A DNA stretch of 50,375 bases from IMG/VR virus record IMGVR_UViG_3300007513_000062, positions 1-50,375 of that record; one strand, 5' to 3'. Both the position numbers and the translations under genes were made by a program. This stretch comes from a virus. The notes under the pieces are model-generated. The model did not search any database. It was given only the letters and a program-made list of their open reading frames with translations, and was not told the DNA's origin. This document shows positions 15,490 through 23,128 of this stretch, in pieces. The stretch's first letter is position 1. Each line of letters begins with the position of its first letter.

Positions 15490-17084
15490 CTATCGTTCCC
15501 TGTCTTTTTAAGCGAGTCCCACCCGTCAGCCTTTTTCGAGCCAGTGACTCTGGAGGATCTGCGTGGTTTTTGCTTTTTGACTTTTGGGGAATCAGACGTG
15601 TTCGCCATGAGGGCTCGACCATTAGCCCACTTTCGTAGGGACTCAATCTTTGTCCCCATGGTTGTTGATAGCGGTACAGTGTTTTCTGCTGCGAAAAGCA
15701 TGTCGTCGTTTTCGAGGTCCCGCTCTTCAGCGAAAGCTCGGTACATGCCATCAACAACAATCTGCTCAATCTCTGCGCCAGTGAAACTATCCGAAGAGCT
15801 AGCGAGCTTTTTAACATCGTACCTATCGGGATCTCTCCCAAGTCTAGAAATGTGGATACGGAACACCTCTTCACGATCAACCGCGCTCGGTAGATCAACG
15901 AAAAACAATTCGTCAAATCGTCCCTTGCGGAGCATCTCTGGAGGAAGTGCCGACACGTCATTGGCAGTTGCTACCACGAATACCTGAGAGGTTTTCTCAG
16001 ACATCCACGACAGGAAACTTCCAAATACACGAGCGGATGTCCCGCTATCATGAGAACCAGAAGCTGAGCCGAAGCCCTTTTCAATCTCATCAATCCACAG
16101 AACGCAAGGCGAAATAGCCTCTGCTGTCTTGATTGCTTTCCTGAAATTAGCTTCCGACTGTCCAACGTATTGCCCAAAAAGAGCGCCCACATCCATCCTA
16201 AGTACTGGCATTTTCCACGCAGAACCGATGCACTTGGCAGTCAAAGACTTACCTGTGCCTGGGATTCCAACGATTAGAACACCCTTTGGGTGGGGTAAAC
16301 CGAACTCTCGTGCTTCCTGGGTAAACGCCCGACCTCTTTGATCAAGCCAAACCTTTAGAGCATTGAGCCCGCCTACGTCTTTCATTGCACGATCAACTTC
16401 GTGGTACTGGAGAACTCCAGACTTTCTGATGATGTGTTTCTTCTCGTCTAAGACAACCTTGGCGTCGATGCCCTCACATTTTGCCAAAGACTTGGAAAAC
16501 ACATTCTCAACCTCTGTGAGCGTAAGCCCAAGAGCGGCGGAGCATCCTTCTTTAAGCATCTCGGCCTTGTCTTCGTCAGACCGGGAACCACCGAAGAAGT
16601 CCTCAAGAATGTGCTTGTTCCATTTTGCTAGTTCAGCTTTGCTGGGAAGATCAAAATCAACTACGGACATAATCTTCTCAAGTCTAGGCGGAACTTTTAG
16701 CTCGCTGTCAATTATTACCACGGTGATGCCGGGGTTCATTGTATTGGCCAGATCCCTCAGCTTTCGCTGCACTGGATAACACGGACCCTCATTCAGCCAG
16801 TAACCGAAATCCTTAAGAAGGAACACGGCTGATTGTTCATGGTCCCCGATCTTTTCGAGGATGTCCATTGGGGTTTCGATGTCCGGGAAATGTTCATTCC
16901 CGCAGTAGGCCCCTTCCGTAAAGCTCCACGTCCATAGGGAGGCGTTTGCTTCGGAAGCTGCGTTTTTACGTTCAATGACTTCCGCCAAAGCCTGCGCAAC
17001 CCGATGCTCTTCGTGACTAACCACGTAGACCACCGGGTGCGCCGCTCTGACTAGAACGTCGAGTTCTTCGACGCTACGGTTCAC
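15486..17084 (-). CDS. AAA+ ATPase, Ycf46 type
   Basis: The protein has 532 residues. It starts with GTG overlapping the ParB stop. Residues 1-225 form an N-terminal domain with a degenerate nucleotide-binding look; residues 230-480 are a complete AAA+ module with Walker A GIPGTGKS (273-280), Walker B VLWIDEIE (328-335), sensor-1 VATAND (371-376) and arginine residues in LRKGRFDE (385-392). The run LPHPKGVLIVGIPGTGKS and the following LRMDVGALFG are typical of Ycf46-like proteins. A protein-remodelling role is likely; the target is unknown. The C-terminus is a basic tail. Confidence 0.83.
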   Translation of the reverse strand: MNRSVEELDVLVRAAHPVVYVVSHEEHRVAQALAEVIERKNAASEANASLWTWSFTEGAYCGNEHFPDIETPMDILEKIGDHEQSAVFLLKDFGYWLNEGPCYPVQRKLRDLANTMNPGITVVIIDSELKVPPRLEKIMSVVDFDLPSKAELAKWNKHILEDFFGGSRSDEDKAEMLKEGCSAALGLTLTEVENVFSKSLAKCEGIDAKVVLDEKKHIIRKSGVLQYHEVDRAMKDVGGLNALKVWLDQRGRAFTQEAREFGLPHPKGVLIVGIPGTGKSLTAKCIGSAWKMPVLRMDVGALFGQYVGQSEANFRKAIKTAEAISPCVLWIDEIEKGFGSASGSHDSGTSARVFGSFLSWMSEKTSQVFVVATANDVSALPPEMLRKGRFDELFFVDLPSAVDREEVFRIHISRLGRDPDRYDVKKLASSSDSFTGAEIEQIVVDGMYRAFAEERDLENDDMLFAAENTVPLSTTMGTKIESLRKWANGRALMANTSDSPKVKKQKPRRSSRVTGSKKADGWDSLKKTGNDS

Positions 17085-17977
17085 TATTCACCCATCCTGA
17101 TCCGTCTCTTCTTCTTGACGGCGGGCTTCTTAGTTTCCCTCTTGACCTCAACCTCATCCACGTTGTCGATGATGTGAAGAAGGTCTTCTGTGTCGATTTC
17201 ACAGAAGTACCAACGAACGACTCGGTCTACCGCTTCACGGTATTCCTTATCGAGGTCGGCGTCCTCATTCGCGAGGAACGTTCGAAGTTCCTCCATCTCC
17301 TTCTTGGACCTGTAGGTCTTGGCACGTTTGCGCTGGTTGGCCTTAGGAACCTCGTCCTTGCCCATCCCCAGGATAGCCTCAAGAGCTTCGTCCTGGGCCT
17401 TCTCGTTTGGCGTCCCATCATCCTTGATGATCTTAGCCAAGCGCTTAGCCTGCGTCATAGTAATACGACTGTGACGAAGCGCCTCGAAGGCAACGGTGCT
17501 CAGACCCTTGTAAGTAGCGCACAATACAGAGACCTGGGGCTGCGAGATGTTAAGCATGCTAGCCACAGATTGCTGATTTCCAACACGGTCGTTTAGCCGG
17601 TAAACGGCCTCACACTTATCCGCGAAGTTCAGCGTCTCTCTCTGAAGGTTTTCGGCAATATTAAGCGCTAATGCGTCATCGAGGCTTCCCTCATGAACAC
17701 CGCACGAAATAGTATCGAAGAATCCTTCATCTTCTTCACCACGAGAGTCTCTCTCGTCCAGGATGGCCTGGAGCCTACGGTAACCAGCAATCAGTAAGAT
17801 ACGCTCGTTACCCTTATCGTCGGTAAGGACATGGACGATGGGAGGGTTCAGAAGTCCATCGGAAATGATGGATGCTCTGAGGTCCCTGGTATCACCGATA
17901 TCTGACCGGCTGTTCTTGAATCCGAGAGTATTCCTCTCAATTTTTCCAATCTCAAAGGATTTTTGCGCAAGTTGCAT
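17084..17977 (-). CDS. ParB-like partition/regulatory protein (PRTRC ParB-like)
   Basis: The protein has 297 residues. The ATG at 17977 is chosen because TAGGAGG precedes it. It has the ParB N-terminal domain with LLIAGYRRLQAIL (the GxRR nucleotide/DNA-clamp motif) and NIAENLQRETLNFADK, then a helix-turn-helix (NQQSVASMLNISQPQVSVL) and a charged C-terminus. ParB proteins bind palindromic sites and can slide as CTP-dependent clamps. Six near-palindromes lie upstream in two clusters and are its probable targets. No ParA or ParM partner is seen in the window. With the ThiF, JAB, E2 and Ubl genes upstream it completes a PRTRC-like set. Confidence 0.8.
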   Translation of the reverse strand: MQLAQKSFEIGKIERNTLGFKNSRSDIGDTRDLRASIISDGLLNPPIVHVLTDDKGNERILLIAGYRRLQAILDERDSRGEEDEGFFDTISCGVHEGSLDDALALNIAENLQRETLNFADKCEAVYRLNDRVGNQQSVASMLNISQPQVSVLCATYKGLSTVAFEALRHSRITMTQAKRLAKIIKDDGTPNEKAQDEALEAILGMGKDEVPKANQRKRAKTYRSKKEMEELRTFLANEDADLDKEYREAVDRVVRWYFCEIDTEDLLHIIDNVDEVEVKRETKKPAVKKKRRIRMGE

Positions 17978-18060
17978 TAGTTTCCTCCTATCTGCGTTGA
18001 TAAGCGCACACACACGGTGAAAGTTTCTGGGTTGTAGTAGTCGGGAATAACCAACCCATA

Positions 18061-18066
18061 CTTATA
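18061..18066 (-). promoter_or_regulatory. Candidate -10 element before the ParB gene
   Basis: In minus sense a TATAAG hexamer lies about 85 bases upstream of the ParB start, just downstream of the first palindrome cluster (18087-18203). I do not see a clear -35 element. Proteins bound at the palindromes would lie next to this promoter. Confidence 0.35.
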
Positions 18067-18086
18067 TCCACTATTATTACCAGTAA

Positions 18087-18203
18087 ATGACAAACTAGTG
18101 TTTGTCGGTGACAGACTTAAATTTGTCACTGTTTCTCCAGTTAAACCCAGGACTTACAGTAAATCCTGGTTGTTGAAAGATGTGACAAACAATAACTTGT
18201 CAC
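18087..18203. repeat. Three 22-bp near-palindromes (candidate ParB sites, left cluster)
   Basis: Sites at 18087-18108, 18108-18129 and 18182-18203 share the form GTGACAA-N8-TTGTCAC with the same spacing. The third has perfect 7-bp arms; the first two each carry changes in the arms. The first two adjoin head to tail. They lie between the ParB start and the stop of the coiled-coil gene. Same-register copies in the next intergenic gap show they are a family. They could be centromere (parS-like) sites or operators. Confidence 0.75.
18147..18169. repeat. Separate inverted repeat CCAGGA/TCCTGG
   Basis: A hairpin with arms CCAGGA and TCCTGG plus inner TT/AA pairs lies between the second and third GTGACAA palindromes. 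It has no T run and a different sequence, so it is not another copy. It may be a second operator or a transcript structure. Confidence 0.4.
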
Positions 18204-18209
18204 CCGTAC

Positions 18210-19286
18210 TTAGTTCTTCTTCCTCGGCGCTATGTTTCTTTTTCGCCTTTGGTTTACATTCTCCTTCGCGACAGAGCCGCTAGAACTCGTATACGGCTTT
18301 AAGGCCGCTGGGTCGCCTTCTACGTGTATCGTATTAGGCTTCAAAATAATTCTCACTCCAGCTAGGTCTATTACCAGATCGTCACCGTACCCAGAACACT
18401 TTGTCAAGGACGGGAACCACTGCTTAAGCTGCCCGATTTCGTGCTGAAGAGTTCCTATATGGGCAGGCTTGTTTGTGGGGGACTCCTGCTTTGAGTCCAC
18501 CCTGTACCGATGAATCGCTTCTCTTTCGAATCTCTTAAAATTGATACCTGATAGCCTGTTCAGCGTTGCTGCTGTTCTTTCGGCCTCAGAGTTTGCTCTC
18601 ACTGAGTCGGTTTTTCTTCCAACTTCTTTTTCTAGAGCTACTACCAATTTTACTAGGTCTGCGTTCCTTCTTTTGATGTCGTGTGTTTGCTCTCTGAACC
18701 AAGCAAATTCTTTCAGGACATCATCAAGCTTTTCCTGTGTATCCAACGTATGGTCCGTTGTTCCACTACATTTTTCTTCTCTTATAGAGTGTATTTTAGC
18801 AATTAAGTCTTCTGACTCCAAGACTAGGTTTTCCTGAGCAGAAAGTAGCTTTCCGAGGTCTACTTCGTCTTTTTCAATTACACCACCTAGTAACTCTACC
18901 CTAGACAAAAATACACTAAAGTCCGGTTTATTGAGAGAAAAGTGCTGAAGACATGATCTAGGCTTCAGAACTAAAATCTGAGGAATAGATCTTCCAATGT
19001 ATGGTTTCATGCTTTTGTAAGAGGCTAATCCAAGAACAAGTGCCGCTGTTTCAGAGTCCATGACTCTACAGGGCATTGAAACCTGGACATGACCATCTTC
19101 AAGAAACTTCCACAGGTATATATGGCCTTTTTCTACAGGCGTTAAATCATCGTCGTAGAAGGCTGTTTCTTCTGGGTCAGCGGGGTCACAAAAAAGGTTC
19201 TGAGAGTATTCAGTCGTACGTTTTGTGACGAGACCTTTGATAAGTATTGGGGGGTTTGCCCTATCATTCACAAACCGTAATTCCAT
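18210..19286 (-). CDS. Coiled-coil protein flanked by ParB-type palindromes, unknown
   Basis: The protein has 358 residues with a clear AAAGGAG site. The N-terminal 130 residues look globular. About 140-240 is a Glu/Lys/Leu/Ser-rich coiled coil. The C-terminal part has strands (LVIDLAGVRIILKPNTIHVEG) and ends in a strongly basic tail (RRKRNIAPRKKN) that could bind DNA. Palindrome clusters lie on both sides, and one overlaps its predicted transcription start. It may be a partition partner, an adaptor or a target of the conjugation system. No family is recognised. Confidence 0.68.
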   Translation of the reverse strand: MELRFVNDRANPPILIKGLVTKRTTEYSQNLFCDPADPEETAFYDDDLTPVEKGHIYLWKFLEDGHVQVSMPCRVMDSETAALVLGLASYKSMKPYIGRSIPQILVLKPRSCLQHFSLNKPDFSVFLSRVELLGGVIEKDEVDLGKLLSAQENLVLESEDLIAKIHSIREEKCSGTTDHTLDTQEKLDDVLKEFAWFREQTHDIKRRNADLVKLVVALEKEVGRKTDSVRANSEAERTAATLNRLSGINFKRFEREAIHRYRVDSKQESPTNKPAHIGTLQHEIGQLKQWFPSLTKCSGYGDDLVIDLAGVRIILKPNTIHVEGDPAALKPYTSSSGSVAKENVNQRRKRNIAPRKKN

Positions 19287-19322
19287 GTTTTCTCCTTTTG
19301 TGCAGCAAAGATCTATGAGGCG

Positions 19323-19438
19323 GTGACAAGTTACTTGTTGTCAGTCTGCTTATACCAAAAAGTGGCTGTAAGTAGCCGTACTAATTAGGTTTTGGGTGAC
19401 AACTTATACTTTGTCATCGACAAGATCAAACTTGTCAC
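19323..19438. repeat. Three 22-bp near-palindromes (candidate ParB sites, right cluster)
   Basis: Sites at 19323-19344, 19396-19417 and 19417-19438 have the same GTGACAA-N8-TTGTCAC form as the left cluster, with one to a few changes each; the last two share one base and are tandem. The first sits on the expected transcription start of the TATAAG promoter at 19349-19354, which is a repressor-like position. The other two lie upstream of it. Confidence 0.75.
19349..19361 (-). promoter_or_regulatory. Extended -10 promoter candidate for the coiled-coil gene
   Basis: In minus sense the sequence TTTTTGGTATAAG ends in TGGTATAAG, an extended -10 element. A nearly identical 13-base motif precedes two plus-strand genes elsewhere in the window. 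The start would fall near 19342, inside a GTGACAA palindrome, about 55 bases before the coding start. Confidence 0.5.
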
Positions 19439-19473
19439 ATGCTGTGTATATTAACCATAAATAAAAAGGTATG

Positions 19474-19532
19474 CCTACCGGGAGGACGGTAGCCACCGTA
19501 CATTGGTGACTACCGCCCCTCTCCCGGATAGG
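19474..19532 (-). terminator. Long hairpin after the 247-residue gene
   Basis: Nested pairing: CCTA and CCGGGAG (474-484) with CTCCCGG and TAGG (521-532), and an inner CGGTAG-CACC arm with GGTG-CTACCG. In minus sense it is followed about ten bases later by a short T run, so it could end or weaken transcription between the conjugation genes and the coiled-coil/ParB part. It could also be an RNA structure of its own. Confidence 0.5.
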
Positions 19533-19547
19533 ACTAGAAGTAGATGA

Positions 19548-20291
19548 CTACTTCTGAGCGGCTGCTCTACGGCCCTGGCGGGCTCTACGTACTTTCTTGA
19601 ACCGAAGCCCATCATCCTTCATAAGGATAACGTGAGCCTCCGTGAGGGCTGAGGTCAGGGCGACCTCTTCGCTCTCAGCGTCCCACTCGCCCTTGACGGC
19701 CTTTGCATAGGTCGGCTGGACGAACTTGGAGATGGCCTTGGGAACGTCTACGTCGAACTTGAGGCCACGGGAAGCAGCCAAATTCACAACGAAGGCCTTG
19801 ATGCCCAGCAGGGCATACAGGACACGATCCTCTTTAACCATTTCCCCCTCGGACACCGAGAGGCCGGTATCACGTTCAAGAGTGGACTTAAGCTCACCCC
19901 ATCGGTCGAGACCCTGGAGCATAAGAGCAGAAGCGATGGCGGAACGAATGAACTTGTTCCTACCTTCAGCCGAAGCTTCCCTCGTGGGCTTCTCCGTACC
20001 TCTCCCCCAACCACCCTGAACAATGAAGTTCATGGCAGCCGTTCCCCGGAAGAAACCATTGGTCTCCAGGGTGAGAGCGAACTTGCATCGCTTTCCGCCA
20101 GCGGCCACGGGGGTGCCGACGTAAATGATGGAGCCATCGGCTCGGATCTGCTTCATGAGGTCCACTGTGACCTTGCCACCTGAGTGGGACTCATGCTCGA
20201 CTGACATCACGTCAGGCGCTCGTTGTGGGTCTACTAGACCTCCCATGGGAAGACCTGTGGACCAGGACCTGTTAGTATCAATACCGCTCAT
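19548..20291 (-). CDS. Unknown protein at the end of the ubiquitin-like gene set
   Basis: The protein has 247 residues. The ATG at 20291 is chosen because GGAGG lies five bases upstream. It has a beta-rich N-terminal half with Gly-rich turns (VTVDLMKQIRADGSIIYVG, CKFALTLETNGFFRG), a helical C-terminal half and a very basic end (RRARQGRRAAAQK). It follows the E1-like gene after about 40 bases. I see no enzyme motif. It could be a substrate, a nucleic-acid-binding protein or a scaffold of the system; it does not match the PRTRC protein E or F patterns I can recall. Confidence 0.65.
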   Translation of the reverse strand: MSGIDTNRSWSTGLPMGGLVDPQRAPDVMSVEHESHSGGKVTVDLMKQIRADGSIIYVGTPVAAGGKRCKFALTLETNGFFRGTAAMNFIVQGGWGRGTEKPTREASAEGRNKFIRSAIASALMLQGLDRWGELKSTLERDTGLSVSEGEMVKEDRVLYALLGIKAFVVNLAASRGLKFDVDVPKAISKFVQPTYAKAVKGEWDAESEEVALTSALTEAHVILMKDDGLRFKKVRRARQGRRAAAQK

Positions 20292-20330
20292 AATAGCCTC
20301 CTTCACATATGTGATGTTTTTACGGTTTGC

Positions 20331-21005
20331 CTAGTTGGCGACGGTGGTGCACCGATTCAGGAAAATATTAGCGAAGTCAATCTCCGCTGAATTAAACCTG
20401 ATCGGCTCACCTATAATGCTCTTCGCAAGCAAAGAGCAGATTATTGAAGACAGGCCGTACGCACAGAACACCGTGGCCTTTTCAGTACACGGAAGCGCTA
20501 CCGCTTCATCATCGCTGAACAAACTTCCTTCGTACTTTTCGATTGTCTCTCGATTTGACTTGTCTACGAAAAAGACCTGTCCAAATCGTGCGGCCATCCG
20601 GCCATCGATAAAATATCGGGAAGTTGTGCTCATGAGGAAAGACTCGAAAATTGCCTTCCGGGAAGCCATGTTATCTACAGCAGAGATCACATATGTTTCT
20701 CGGAATTGGTGGCCATCTTCGACCCGTTTGTCCTCAGCGATAATTTCAGCGCCAGTGCCTTCTGTAAGACGATTAGCTAGTGCTTCAACTTTCTTATACC
20801 CGATTTCGGGTATGAAATAGCCTTGGTTGCTGAGGTTGTGAACCTCAACAGTATCATCATCAAAGATGTGTAGATTTCTAACACCCATCTTTGTCATAGC
20901 CTCTGCGGTGTGAGAGCCAATAGCCCCCACTCCGACAACAGCCACAGTTGTATTTTTGACAAGCTCATCAGGAATAATTCCAGATTGTCTCGTTGTATCA
21001 ATCAT
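20331..21005 (-). CDS. E1/ThiF-like activating enzyme
   Basis: The protein has 224 residues (227 if the ATG at 21014 is used; the ATG at 21005 has AGGATGG in front and overlaps the JAB stop). In 227-residue numbering: GVGAIG at 28-33 is the nucleotide-binding loop; DDDTVEVHNLSNQ at 52-64, with K75, is the ATP-site pattern of E1 proteins; AVDNMASR at 112-119 is the conserved DN-x-x-x-R motif; Cys176 in LPCTEKATVFC is the likely catalytic cysteine. It would adenylate the Gly-Gly end of the ubiquitin-like protein and pass it to the E2-like protein. It is a minimal E1 without extra domains, as in ThiF of PRTRC cassettes. Confidence 0.86.
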   Translation of the reverse strand: MIDTTRQSGIIPDELVKNTTVAVVGVGAIGSHTAEAMTKMGVRNLHIFDDDTVEVHNLSNQGYFIPEIGYKKVEALANRLTEGTGAEIIAEDKRVEDGHQFRETYVISAVDNMASRKAIFESFLMSTTSRYFIDGRMAARFGQVFFVDKSNRETIEKYEGSLFSDDEAVALPCTEKATVFCAYGLSSIICSLLAKSIIGEPIRFNSAEIDFANIFLNRCTTVAN

Positions 21006-21984
21006 TGGTGCCATCCTTTTTTACTTCTTCCTCTTCTTCCTCTTCGCCGTCATCGGAGAACACGAGAAGGTTGTCTACCTCTTCGTCCTTTTCCTCTTCA
21101 TGGACAAAGCCGTGGACAAGCTCAAGTTCCTGTACGACCTCGTCTTCCGAGAGTTCCTTGGCATAGAACTGCGCGAACAGTTCCATAGCATCGTTGGCAC
21201 CGATTTCATTTTCGTCGTAAGCCTTCTGAAGGACTTCAAGGCCTTCCGGAAAATCCAAGGGCTCGATCACCTCTTCCACAGAAGACGTGTCAGCTTCGTA
21301 TGCTCCATGAACCCCACTAGACCACGCTTCATCATCCCAACCGGCGATGTTAGATCCACTGACTCGGGTGTAGCCACCATAGTGACCGTGACCGTTCCAG
21401 TACGACCGCGTAGAGGGTGCCTTTGTAACGCTTAGACGTTCAGCCTTCTGAACCACGTGATTCACGTGCTCTTCAACCATCTCCTTGGCCCATCCGTCAG
21501 GAAGGACGCTGATTTGGTCAACTGAGTGAGGACACTCCATAAAGGAGTAACGAATCGGGTCGAATAGATCTACCCGAAGGTTCATTTCACCTTTCTTATT
21601 TGTGATCACGGAAATGAGAGCAGGCTCACAAGCAAAAGCTTCAATCTGCTTTTCATCAATAGGGGACTGTCCCGTTCCCATGTCTACATGGCTATGCCAC
21701 CACACGTTGTGGTTGTGTCCATTTACGCCACGCTCGCTAAGCATTCTCGTCATTTCGTGAATGGACTCGGCGGGGATAGTCGTGGTTATACCGGTACAAT
21801 CTTGGTTGTAGACGAAGTACTCAAGGACGTAATAGTCCTCAGTTACTCCGGCAGCTTCCTTTTCCGCCTCTGTGGCCGTAATGCCCATGGCGCTAATTTC
21901 TATCTTGCACTCAGCAGTGAGTGCCCACATCTGTTGCCATGCTTTCTGAGAAAACCTGACCGTTGGCTTACTGGTTACCTTCAT
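20998..21984 (-). CDS. JAMM/JAB-domain metalloprotease (isopeptidase-like)
   Basis: The protein has 328 residues with a GGAGT site. WWHSHVDMGTGQSPID at residues 95-110 is an exact HxHx7SxxD zinc motif (H97, H99, S107, D110), with Glu29 as the likely catalytic acid. JAMM proteases cut isopeptide bonds after Gly-Gly and can trim modifier precursors; here either removing the last residue of the modifier or deconjugating it is plausible. Residues after about 170 form a separate region ending in an acidic tail (EEEEEEE). The start overlaps the E2 gene by 17 bases and its stop overlaps the E1 start, so all three are translationally coupled. Confidence 0.88.
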   Translation of the reverse strand: MKVTSKPTVRFSQKAWQQMWALTAECKIEISAMGITATEAEKEAAGVTEDYYVLEYFVYNQDCTGITTTIPAESIHEMTRMLSERGVNGHNHNVWWHSHVDMGTGQSPIDEKQIEAFACEPALISVITNKKGEMNLRVDLFDPIRYSFMECPHSVDQISVLPDGWAKEMVEEHVNHVVQKAERLSVTKAPSTRSYWNGHGHYGGYTRVSGSNIAGWDDEAWSSGVHGAYEADTSSVEEVIEPLDFPEGLEVLQKAYDENEIGANDAMELFAQFYAKELSEDEVVQELELVHGFVHEEEKDEEVDNLLVFSDDGEEEEEEEVKKDGTND

Positions 21985-23050
21985 TTACAACTCCTAGTGT
22001 TTTGAGGTTCGTCACCGCTACTTCTGCGGGCTTAATAAAATCGACAAATTCCCCCAAAATACACTGACCCTTTTCTTGTGAAGGGTTCGAGTTTCGGTGG
22101 TATCTCATACATTCGGAAAAACTTAATCCGCATGTGTTTGTGGTTTCTTTGTTTTCGCACTCGGCGCATCCGTCGATGTACAAAGACTTTCCACACGAAC
22201 ATTTCTTGTGCTCCCAACGGTTGTTTACACCGAACAAGGAGAGCCTCGCGAAAGGGTCTGTGTGGTTATATGAGATCAGGTACTCAGTCACTGTGTAGAC
22301 AACGTTAGCCACGTCTTGGTTTTTCATATGACCCAAGAGCATCCGCTGCACGTTCCCAAGACAGGGTTCCCCATTGTCCCTTATGTGTGGGTGGGTATAC
22401 TCGGAGTAACGGCAGTTGCCCCCAACGGGCTTAAACGAACCGGTAACCTGAGCAACACCCCTGTAGTAGTTGTATCTGATTATTACACTGAACTTACCGA
22501 AGGAGTGTGGCAGGTAACCCCCAACACCATCCTTCATTCGGATGTTGTTCGTTACCCACGAAACTGTTGCTTCCTTGGTAACTGGATCGTCTGCGTATGT
22601 AATGGGTGATCGCTTATCAATGAACTGCTCAACAGACCGAAGCATAAACGCTCTGTTTACAAACGCCCCATCTGAGTAGATTTCAGAGAAGTTACCAAGA
22701 AAGCCGCCGTGCGTAGAAAGCTCCGTCTGGATGTCTCTCATCTTGTCTTTAATGACAGAGGCCTCGTTTGACCTACGCAAAAACTTTTCCCTAGCATCAA
22801 GCGTCTTCGCACTAGCCTTTTGCCAGTCGTCACGCTTTTTCATTTCTCTAGATCGCTGCGTCTCGTATATTCTTTGCCTGCTTGCTATCTTTGCTTCTAC
22901 GGCAGTGCTTTTCTTAGACAGTCCCTCAAGCGTTGCTGAAAGCTTAGATACTTCTTTTTGTGCTGAGGAGGCGGCCTCTTCGATTATGGTATTTAATACG
23001 GAGCCAACTGAGGCTTCGTCGTCGTTTAGCTTGAATGAGTAGGTTCCCAT
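21968..23050 (-). CDS. E2-like ubiquitin-conjugating enzyme with coiled coil and Cys-rich tail
   Basis: The protein has 360 residues. The ATG at 23050 is chosen because GGAGG lies four bases upstream. Residues 15-115 are coiled coil. Residues about 165-270 match the E2 core: strands (FGKFSVIIRYN, AQVTGSF), then THPHIRDNGEPCLGN at 219-233, close to the HPNI-x-x-x-G-x-x-CL signature of true E2 enzymes, with Cys230 as the likely thioester residue, then two helices. Residues 284-330 hold Cys at 284, 286, 295, 298, 307, 314 and 330, a probable zinc-binding module that could guide substrate choice. It lies in the place of PRTRC protein B. Confidence 0.8.
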   Translation of the reverse strand: MGTYSFKLNDDEASVGSVLNTIIEEAASSAQKEVSKLSATLEGLSKKSTAVEAKIASRQRIYETQRSREMKKRDDWQKASAKTLDAREKFLRRSNEASVIKDKMRDIQTELSTHGGFLGNFSEIYSDGAFVNRAFMLRSVEQFIDKRSPITYADDPVTKEATVSWVTNNIRMKDGVGGYLPHSFGKFSVIIRYNYYRGVAQVTGSFKPVGGNCRYSEYTHPHIRDNGEPCLGNVQRMLLGHMKNQDVANVVYTVTEYLISYNHTDPFARLSLFGVNNRWEHKKCSCGKSLYIDGCAECENKETTNTCGLSFSECMRYHRNSNPSQEKGQCILGEFVDFIKPAEVAVTNLKTLGVVNEGNQ

Positions 23051-23072
23051 GACACCTCCAAATGTTGGGCAC

Positions 23073-23106
23073 AAAAAAAGAGGGAGTGAGCAAAGCCCAC
23101 TCCCCC
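23073..23106 (-). terminator. Terminator between the ubiquitin-like gene and its enzymes
   Basis: GGGAGTG (23082-23088) pairs with CACTCCC (23098-23104); in minus sense this strong stem is followed by seven T residues. It sits in the gap between the ubiquitin-like gene and the E2-like gene. Partial read-through would give much modifier and little enzyme. Confidence 0.75.
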
Positions 23107-23128
23107 TTCTCTGTATTAAGCTGTAATA

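Noticed and set aside
15454-15987. Plus-strand frame of 177 residues opposite the AAA ATPase gene
   Set aside because: Ser-rich shadow of a strongly supported gene; no ribosome site.
18087-19438. CRISPR array
   Set aside because: The repeats are short palindromes with irregular spacing, some touching each other and a whole gene between clusters; there are no spacers or cas genes.
20956-21435. Plus-strand frame of 159 residues opposite the JAB gene
   Set aside because: Shadow of the acidic C-terminal part of the JAMM protein, rich in Phe and Leu because the reverse strand of Glu codons reads as such.
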